11,791 nucleotides of DNA, from contig JABDRH010000463.1 in NCBI GenBank assembly GCA_013041835.1, forward strand, positions 1 through 11,791, given 5' to 3'. This DNA comes from Desulfatitalea sp. (GTDB lineage: Bacteria; Desulfobacterota; Desulfobacteria; Desulfobacterales; Desulfosarcinaceae). Shown piece by piece: positions 6,402 to 11,791 of the stretch (positions are counted from its first letter, which is position 1; every line of letters begins with the position of its first letter). Both the position numbers and the translations under genes were made by a program. The notes under the pieces are model-generated. The model saw nothing but the letters and a program-made list of their open reading frames with translations. It was not told the origin of the DNA and searched no databases.

Positions 6402-9400
6402 TTATGCAACATTGTGATTCAGCCCAGCAAGAATTTGGCTGGCTATTTCTTCGTCCGTATAATGTTTTAGTTGTATGGCGCCTGTGGGGCATTTGGAATT
6501 ACATAGGCCGCATCCTTTGCAGAGTACCGGAATGACCGATGCCGTTTTTCCCCGTTTTGTCTCCTGAAGCTGAACTGCCCCATAGGTGCAGGCCGGAGCG
6601 CACGCGCCGCATCCAATGCACATTTTTTTATTTACGGCGCATACGGACCCCGACGCGACGACAGTATCATTGGAAAGAAGCGTCAATGCCCGTCCGGCTG
6701 CTCCGTACGCCTGGCTGATCGATTCGGATATCAGCTTGGGATAATGAGCCATCCCGCACAGGTAAACACCTTCCGCCGCGAAATCCACCGGCCTTAATTT
6801 TACATGGGCCTCCTGGTAGAAACCGTCTGGACCTATTGCCAACTTGAATAATTTGGCGACTTCCTGGCTTCTAGCCGACGGGATTATTGCTGCAGCCAGC
6901 GCGATAATATCAGCGTCTATTTCAATTTTGGTGCCTAATAGATGTTCTGTTGCCGTGACCTTTAGGACAGTACGGCCATCTTCCAACCGGCCTCGCGCGA
7001 CCACTGGTTTATCCGTGGGATCATAACGGATAAACCTGACGCCTCTATCCGAGGCTTCACGATAATAATCCTCTTTTATTCCGTAAGTTCTCATATCCCT
7101 GAAGAATATGTAGATATTCATCGCGGGATTGATTTCTTTTAGTTTTAACGCATTTTTAACCGACTGGCTGCGGCATATTCTGCTGCAATAATTTCGCTCT
7201 TCACATCTGGAGCCTATGCATTGAATCATTACAATGTTCTTTGCGTCAAAGATGCGCTCTTCTTTGCTGAAGATATTTTCTTCCAAATCGAGCTGAGTCA
7301 ATATGCGTTCATCCTGCTCAAAAAAATATTCGGTCGGTCTATGGACATCGGCGCCTGTCGCGACAACAGCCGCACCGTGCTTTATGTTGGCTACGCCCCT
7401 ATCCGATTTGATTTTTGTGACAAAATTTCCGACGTACCCTGTGACTTCCGTGATAGTTGCATCCATATAGACATGCACCAAGGGATGCCGGTAGACTTTT
7501 TCTATTAGATCAGACAGATATTTCCGAACATCCAGCCCTTCCAACGTGGCGCGGAGCCTTCGCGCAAGTCCGCCCAATTGCTTTTCCTTTTCAATCAAAT
7601 GTACCTCGTGCCTCTGGTTTGCCATGGATAGGGCGCTGATCATTCCGGATATGCCTCCGCCGACGACGATCACGGCTTTATGAACAGGCAAATCGAATTC
7701 CCGGAGCGGTTCGAGATGGCAGGTGCGGGCCGCGGACATCCGGATGATATCCTTTGCCTTTTTAGTGGCCGCTTCTTTTTCTTTTGAGTGCACCCATGAA
7801 CAGTGCTCCCTGATGTTGGCCATGTCATAATAATATGGGTTGATCCCTGCTTCACGCAGCGTGTCCCTGAACAACGGTTCATGCGTCCTTGGTGTACAGG
7901 CTGCCACGACAACGCGGTTCAGTCCTTTTTCCTGAATATCCTTCGCAAGCATGGCTGCCGCTTCCGTGGAACAAATAAACAGGTTTTCCTCGACATGGAC
8001 CACATTGGGCAATGTCTTTGAATATTCTACCGTTTCAGGAACATTTACGATTCTGCCGATATTAGCGCCACAGTGGCACACGTAAACCCCTATCCTCGGT
8101 TCTTCCTGGGAAACATCCCTTTCCGGAGGATAGGCTCTTGGTTTTGATAGTTTCCCCCGTCGGTAAGAAAGGATTTCGCCGCACAGAGAAGCTGCACCAC
8201 TCGCGGACAAGACGGATTCAGGGATATCCATCGGGCCTTGAAAGGCGCCGCTGGCAAATATTCCAGGTCTTGTTGTCTCCAATGGGTTGGACGGACTCGT
8301 GACGCAGAATCCATGCCGGGTCAGTTCGATACCGAATACATCTGCAAAGGTTTTAACATCAGCAGGCGGCGCTAATCCAACCGACAGGACAACCATATCG
8401 AATTCTTCTTCTTTTACGCCATTACCATTGGTTGAATACCGAAGGGTAATGTTTTTTGTCAGCGGGTCTTCTTTCACAATCGAGGTAAAGCTTCTTATAA
8501 ATCGAATTCCCGGCAGCTTTTCCGTTCTCTGATAGAAGCGCTCGAAATCCTTGCCATAAGAACGGATATCATTATGGAATATTGTGCACTTAGCGTCTGC
8601 GTCATGGTCTTTTGTGAGGATAACCTGCTTTTGAGTGTAGGTGCAGCATACCGCCGAACAGTAGCTGTTGCACCCTTCGAGCTGATGTCTCGACCCTGTG
8701 CATTGTATCCATGCTATGTTATGGGGATGCTTTTTATCGGATGTACGCAGGATTTCGCCTTCGTAGGGTCCTGTGGCGCACAGGAGTCTTTCATAATCGA
8801 GCGCCGTCACGACATTTGCATACTCACCGTAGTGGTATTCTTCTCGATATCTGGGATCAAATGCTTCAATACCGGGGGCTAAAATGATGGCACCTACATG
8901 AATTTCAATAGTCTCCGGTGTCTGGGCAAAATCTATGGCATTCGTCTTGCAAACCCCTTCGCAAATACGGCATTTACCTTCTTTTAAATAAAGGCAGCTT
9001 TCATCGATATATGTGACCAGTGGGATTGCCTGGGAAAAATAGATGTGGATTGCTTTATTCCTGGATATGTGCTGGTTGAACGGATCAGGATACATCACCG
9101 GGCAATATTCCACGCACACCGTACAGCCCGTGCATTTGCTTTCATCGACATATCTGGCCTTCTTGGCAACCTTGACCGTGAAATCGCCCGCTTCTCCCAT
9201 CACGCTTTCCACTTGCGCATAGGTTAATAGTTCTATATTGGGGTGCCTTTTACATTCCACGAATTTGGGAGATTCGATGCACATGGAGCAGTCGTTGGTG
9301 GGAAACGTCTTGTCCAGGTGAGCCATCTTGCCACCGATTGTCGGGGATTTCTCGATAAAGTAGACCTTGAAACCCGCGGCGCCCAGATCGAGTGCGGCCT

Positions 9401-9509
9401 GAATGCCGCTTATTCCGCCACCGACGATCATGACGTCTCCGAAGTTATTCTCATAGCGGCTTTTACAAAATTGGGGTATGTTTTCACTTGCTGCCATTTC
9501 TTTATACAT
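6402..9509 (-). CDS. Tandem HdrA-like FAD/iron-sulfur protein (electron-bifurcation candidate)
   Basis: 1035 residues from the ATG at 9509 (a GTG immediately before it at 9512 is an equal alternative; GGA of AAGGA lies nine or six bases upstream). First HdrA unit: FAD fold VGGGISGI (~30-37), EKSPTIGGKM, cluster motif NDCSMC (~73-78), an inserted ferredoxin with Cys ~127/130/133/137 and 173/181/184/188, and QCTGSR with a Cys group near 270-290. The HdrA block CHCGAN follows near 477, with AACTPRTHEPLF after it. Second unit: another FAD fold VVGGGISGM near 620 and QCIGSR with a Cys group near 766-781. The C-terminus is a 2[4Fe-4S] ferredoxin (Cys ~965/968/971/975 and 998/1001/1004/1008). Methanogen HdrA is about 650 residues, so this is a duplicated form like BamE and related proteins of sulfate reducers. 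By analogy with HdrA it would hold the flavin that splits or merges electron pairs and exchange with free ferredoxin; having two FAD sites suggests more than one flavin centre. Cytoplasmic, next to MvhD-like and HdrD-like partners. AT-rich compared with fdhA and the hdrD-like gene. Confidence 0.93.
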   Translation of the reverse strand: MYKEMAASENIPQFCKSRYENNFGDVMIVGGGISGIQAALDLGAAGFKVYFIEKSPTIGGKMAHLDKTFPTNDCSMCIESPKFVECKRHPNIELLTYAQVESVMGEAGDFTVKVAKKARYVDESKCTGCTVCVEYCPVMYPDPFNQHISRNKAIHIYFSQAIPLVTYIDESCLYLKEGKCRICEGVCKTNAIDFAQTPETIEIHVGAIILAPGIEAFDPRYREEYHYGEYANVVTALDYERLLCATGPYEGEILRTSDKKHPHNIAWIQCTGSRHQLEGCNSYCSAVCCTYTQKQVILTKDHDADAKCTIFHNDIRSYGKDFERFYQRTEKLPGIRFIRSFTSIVKEDPLTKNITLRYSTNGNGVKEEEFDMVVLSVGLAPPADVKTFADVFGIELTRHGFCVTSPSNPLETTRPGIFASGAFQGPMDIPESVLSASGAASLCGEILSYRRGKLSKPRAYPPERDVSQEEPRIGVYVCHCGANIGRIVNVPETVEYSKTLPNVVHVEENLFICSTEAAAMLAKDIQEKGLNRVVVAACTPRTHEPLFRDTLREAGINPYYYDMANIREHCSWVHSKEKEAATKKAKDIIRMSAARTCHLEPLREFDLPVHKAVIVVGGGISGMISALSMANQRHEVHLIEKEKQLGGLARRLRATLEGLDVRKYLSDLIEKVYRHPLVHVYMDATITEVTGYVGNFVTKIKSDRGVANIKHGAAVVATGADVHRPTEYFFEQDERILTQLDLEENIFSKEERIFDAKNIVMIQCIGSRCEERNYCSRICRSQSVKNALKLKEINPAMNIYIFFRDMRTYGIKEDYYREASDRGVRFIRYDPTDKPVVARGRLEDGRTVLKVTATEHLLGTKIEIDADIIALAAAIIPSARSQEVAKLFKLAIGPDGFYQEAHVKLRPVDFAAEGVYLCGMAHYPKLISESISQAYGAAGRALTLLSNDTVVASGSVCAVNKKMCIGCGACAPACTYGAVQLQETKRGKTASVIPVLCKGCGLCNSKCPTGAIQLKHYTDEEIASQILAGLNHNVA

Positions 9510-9615
9510 CACTCAATTTCCTTCTAAAGACCAATTGCTGTTGTATTCAGCCGGGGTTGACTCCTATGTTGACTTGATTCTTCAGTTTTTTCCGTTTTAT
9601 GCTGCCTGCCGGCCC

Positions 9616-10350
9616 CTACTCCATGATCCGCCCCTGAACAAATAGGGACAGTACCGGGCGAGCTGCGTTATCGGTTTTAAGCATTATTCTGCCCCGGTAG
9701 CTCCCCCGTTCCGACCTACGGTTGCTGATGATAATATGATAGATCCCTTTACGTTGTTCCATGTGGACATCAATATTTTCTGCCAAATGGTTGTCTATCT
9801 TTGTTGAAGAAATGCGAAATGGATATTTCGGATTCGAAGTGATCGTGGCTTCAGCTTGCAGCGCTTCGTCTTTTCGCCCGCGTAGAACAATGTGATTAGG
9901 TTCGATACGGGCGAACTGAACCGCAGGCCCGCTCAATTGCAGCTCAATACGGGGTTGGAGCGAATCGTTTGTGGAGACCATAATGATTTTATGGAAAATT
10001 CTTCCACCGTATCCATTTGTATTTCCCTTGACCACGATTTCATCCTGTGCGCCAGGGGCTATCACCCCCGGCCGTTGAGCAGTGGTGCAACCACAGCTGG
10101 TGTGGACATCAAGCACCTTCAAAGGAGCAGTGCCCTGGTTTTCAATAAGGAAGGCATGGGTAACCATTTCACCTTCAAGAACCTCATCGAAGGTGAACGC
10201 CTTTTGCGCCACAACGGCTTTGGGTGTACCGGATTGAGCCTGAATTTCAATTGACCCGGCGGCAGTTGAGTCAATTGTCTCTGCAAAAGAAAGGATTGCC
10301 ATGCAAATAAAAATGGTGAAATAAAGTAAAATCTTTGTTTTTTTCATCAT
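9616..10350 (-). CDS. DUF1573 exported protein
   Basis: 244 residues from the ATG at 10350 (a second ATG follows directly at 10347). This start overlaps the formate dehydrogenase stop as ATGA and has AAAGG five bases upstream; the frame is open further up, but only inside the fdhA gene. Residues 1-23 are a signal peptide: MMKKTK, a hydrophobic core, then SFA before Glu24 as probable cleavage site; there is no lipobox. Residues ~50-145 match DUF1573: FTFDEVLEGEMVTHAFLIEN, NQGTAPLKV, and the hallmark SCGCT (Cys86, Cys88) in a beta-sandwich, Ig/ASPM-like fold. The C-terminal ~100 residues look like a second beta domain. DUF1573 proteins have no established enzymatic role. Translational coupling with a formate dehydrogenase is unusual, since the neighbours have no export signal in the visible parts. 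A 106-nt gap separates it from the HdrA-like gene. Confidence 0.85.
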   Translation of the reverse strand: MMKKTKILLYFTIFICMAILSFAETIDSTAAGSIEIQAQSGTPKAVVAQKAFTFDEVLEGEMVTHAFLIENQGTAPLKVLDVHTSCGCTTAQRPGVIAPGAQDEIVVKGNTNGYGGRIFHKIIMVSTNDSLQPRIELQLSGPAVQFARIEPNHIVLRGRKDEALQAEATITSNPKYPFRISSTKIDNHLAENIDVHMEQRKGIYHIIISNRRSERGSYRGRIMLKTDNAARPVLSLFVQGRIME

Positions 10351-11791
10351 TGTGCCTTTTTCAGCGTGTTGGATGCCGGACTCACAGCCACGGCGCATAC
10401 CTTGAGCTCGGGTATGCCACAGACCGGGTCAAGAGCCGAATGGGTCAAGCAATTGGCTGCCGCCACGGCAAAATGAAAGGGGATGAATACCGTTCCGGAG
10501 ACAATTTTTGAGGTCACCGCCGCGCGTGCCTGGATCTCTCCCCTGCGGGAGGCGACCCGCACCATTTCGCCGTTTACAATCTTGATTTTGAATGCATCGG
10601 CCGGGGAGATCTCCACCCGGCATTCGGGAGCCCTTTCATTCAAATCCTCGCTTTTCATGGTCATGGTGCCGGTATGGTATTGATAAAGCAGCCTCCCGGT
10701 GGTCAAGATCAAAGGATAGTCTTCATCCGGAACTTCCGCTGGCGGTAAAAACGCCACTGTGTGGAACTTGCCTAATCCACGCGTAAACTTCCCGGCATGC
10801 AGCACGGGAGTCCCTGGATGATCCGGTGTGGGGCAGGGCCACACCAAGCCGTCTGTCTCAATCCGTTGGTAGGAAATTCCAGTGTAAGATGGGGTTACCC
10901 GGGCGATTTCATTAAAGATCGTCTCGGCGTCGGGGTAATCCATGACCGCCCCCATTCGGGCGGCCAGATCCGAGAGGATGCGCCAATCGTCCCGGGCTAG
11001 ACCGGGCGGCGCCACGGCTTGGCGCACGCGTTGGACTTTACGTTCCGTGTTCGTGAATGTGCCTTCCTTTTCAGCAAAGCAGGTCGCCGGCAAGATCACA
11101 TCGGCCAACTGAGCTGTCTCCGACAAAAACAGGTCCTGGACCACCAAGAACTCCAGATTCCGCAAGCTTTTTTCCGTATGTTTCAGGTCTGGGTCCGAAA
11201 CCATGGGGTTTTCGCCAATAATGTAAAGCGCCTTGATCCGGCCGCTCATCGCCCCGGGGATCATTTCGGTGACCTTCAGGCCCTCGGCGTCGGGCAGGTT
11301 TGTTGTTTCCCAGAAGTCCTCCATTTTTTTCGTGATGGATGTTTCGGTTACCGATTGATAACCGCTGTATACGTTGGGCAGGCAGCCCATGTCACAGGCG
11401 CCCTGAACATTGTTTTGGCCCCGCAGGGGGTTGACGCCGCCGCCCACGATCCCCAGGTTGCCACAGAGCATCGCCAGGTTGGCCAAGGCTTTGACATTGT
11501 CGGTTCCGCTGCTGTGCTGGGTGATGCCCATGCAATAGACGATGTTGCCGGCAACGGCCCCGGCATAGATCCGTGCCGCAGTTTCGAGCTGATGGGCAGC
11601 AATGCCGGTGATGCTCTCCACAAAGGCCGGCGTGTATTTTTCCAGGGACTTTTTCAGATGCTCGAAACCTTCAGTGCGGGTTTGGATGAACGCCTTATCG
11701 AAAAGCGCTTCCTTGAGAATGACGTGCATCAGGCCGTTGATCCAGGCCACGTCCGTGCCCGGTCGCGGGGTCAGCTTTAAAACAGCATGGG
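10347..11791 (-). CDS. fdhA: Formate dehydrogenase alpha subunit, molybdopterin type (C-terminal part)
   Basis: About 480 C-terminal residues; the frame is open to the right window edge (the GTG at 11750 is an internal Val in RPGTDVAW, not a start). Family features: PGTDVAWINGL with HVI, CMGITQHSSGTDNV, NLAMLCGNLG, RGQNNVQGACDMG with LPNVYSGYQ, IIGENPMVSDPD, and the C-terminal molybdopterin-dinucleotide binding block TTGRLLYQYHTGTMTMKS with SRRGEI. This is a molybdopterin oxidoreductase of the FdhA/FdhF group; it interconverts formate and CO2 at a Mo or W-bis-pyranopterin centre. The active-site Sec/Cys and the N-terminal [4Fe-4S] cluster lie outside, so metal and residue cannot be told, and the twin-arginine or cytoplasmic location cannot be checked. 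The stop overlaps the next gene as ATGA. Context with HdrA/MvhD/HdrD points to a cytoplasmic enzyme feeding a flavin-based bifurcating complex. A related molybdopterin enzyme cannot be fully excluded. Confidence 0.88.
   Translation of the reverse strand, partial: HAVLKLTPRPGTDVAWINGLMHVILKEALFDKAFIQTRTEGFEHLKKSLEKYTPAFVESITGIAAHQLETAARIYAGAVAGNIVYCMGITQHSSGTDNVKALANLAMLCGNLGIVGGGVNPLRGQNNVQGACDMGCLPNVYSGYQSVTETSITKKMEDFWETTNLPDAEGLKVTEMIPGAMSGRIKALYIIGENPMVSDPDLKHTEKSLRNLEFLVVQDLFLSETAQLADVILPATCFAEKEGTFTNTERKVQRVRQAVAPPGLARDDWRILSDLAARMGAVMDYPDAETIFNEIARVTPSYTGISYQRIETDGLVWPCPTPDHPGTPVLHAGKFTRGLGKFHTVAFLPPAEVPDEDYPLILTTGRLLYQYHTGTMTMKSEDLNERAPECRVEISPADAFKIKIVNGEMVRVASRRGEIQARAAVTSKIVSGTVFIPFHFAVAAANCLTHSALDPVCGIPELKVCAVAVSPASNTLKKAQ

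Noticed and set aside
8002..8015. Dyad ACATTG-GG-CAATGT
   Set aside because: Inside the HdrA-like coding region; short and explained by codons.
9513..9615. Promoter for the hdrA-mvhD-hdrD genes in the gap after the DUF1573 gene
   Set aside because: No convincing -35/-10 pair on the minus strand; only a GTCAAC direct repeat (two copies, 12 nt between) was seen, too short to call as a site.
11019..11780. Plus-strand open frame of 253 codons
   Set aside because: Antisense to the formate dehydrogenase gene, which shows many family motifs; the product of the plus frame resembles no family.

Overview
The window looks like a chromosomal segment of an anaerobic Desulfobacterota (deltaproteobacterial sulfate-reducer or syntroph-like) bacterium. 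This is inferred from the gene content: soluble Hdr-type iron-sulfur/flavin proteins next to a formate dehydrogenase, a nickel/peptide-type ABC importer, and a Gly-rich lipoprotein. No rRNA, tRNA, insertion sequence or CRISPR array was seen, so the taxonomic call stays an inference.

Left part, plus strand (1-1821): the 3' end of an ABC importer operon of the dipeptide/nickel type, with the last part of a DppC/NikC-like permease followed by two tightly packed ATPases (gap of 3 nt, then an 8 nt overlap). A strong hairpin terminator at 1982-2018 closes it and can also serve the convergent minus-strand gene. Next, on the minus strand (2090-3715), comes an unassigned 541-residue lipoprotein with its own promoter candidate. 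The 3716-4066 gap holds that promoter, a decayed plus-strand gene end, one copy of a 20-bp repeat also found at 1829, and a perfect 20-bp palindrome.

Right part, all minus strand, transcribed right to left (11791 to 4067): formate dehydrogenase alpha subunit (C-terminal ~480 residues; the N-terminus lies outside the window), a DUF1573 exported protein coupled to it by an ATGA overlap, a 1035-residue tandem HdrA-like flavoprotein, an MvhD-like protein fused to a 2[4Fe-4S] ferredoxin, and an HdrD-like protein (HdrC-type ferredoxin plus CCG domain). Together they suggest a soluble formate-linked flavin-based electron bifurcating or confurcating complex: Fdh exchanges electrons with formate, the MvhD-like protein links it to the flavoprotein, and HdrA passes electrons to ferredoxin and to the HdrD-like partner. 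The HdrA-double/MvhD/HdrD trio resembles BamDEF of class II benzoyl-CoA reductase complexes and paralogues in sulfate reducers.

Most interesting points: the HdrD-like protein keeps only one intact CCG (non-cubane cluster) motif; HdrA is an internal duplication; the hdrA-mvhD stretch is visibly more AT-rich than the flanking fdh and hdrD genes, suggesting a mosaic operon; and a putatively periplasmic DUF1573 protein is translationally coupled to a cytoplasmic-type enzyme.
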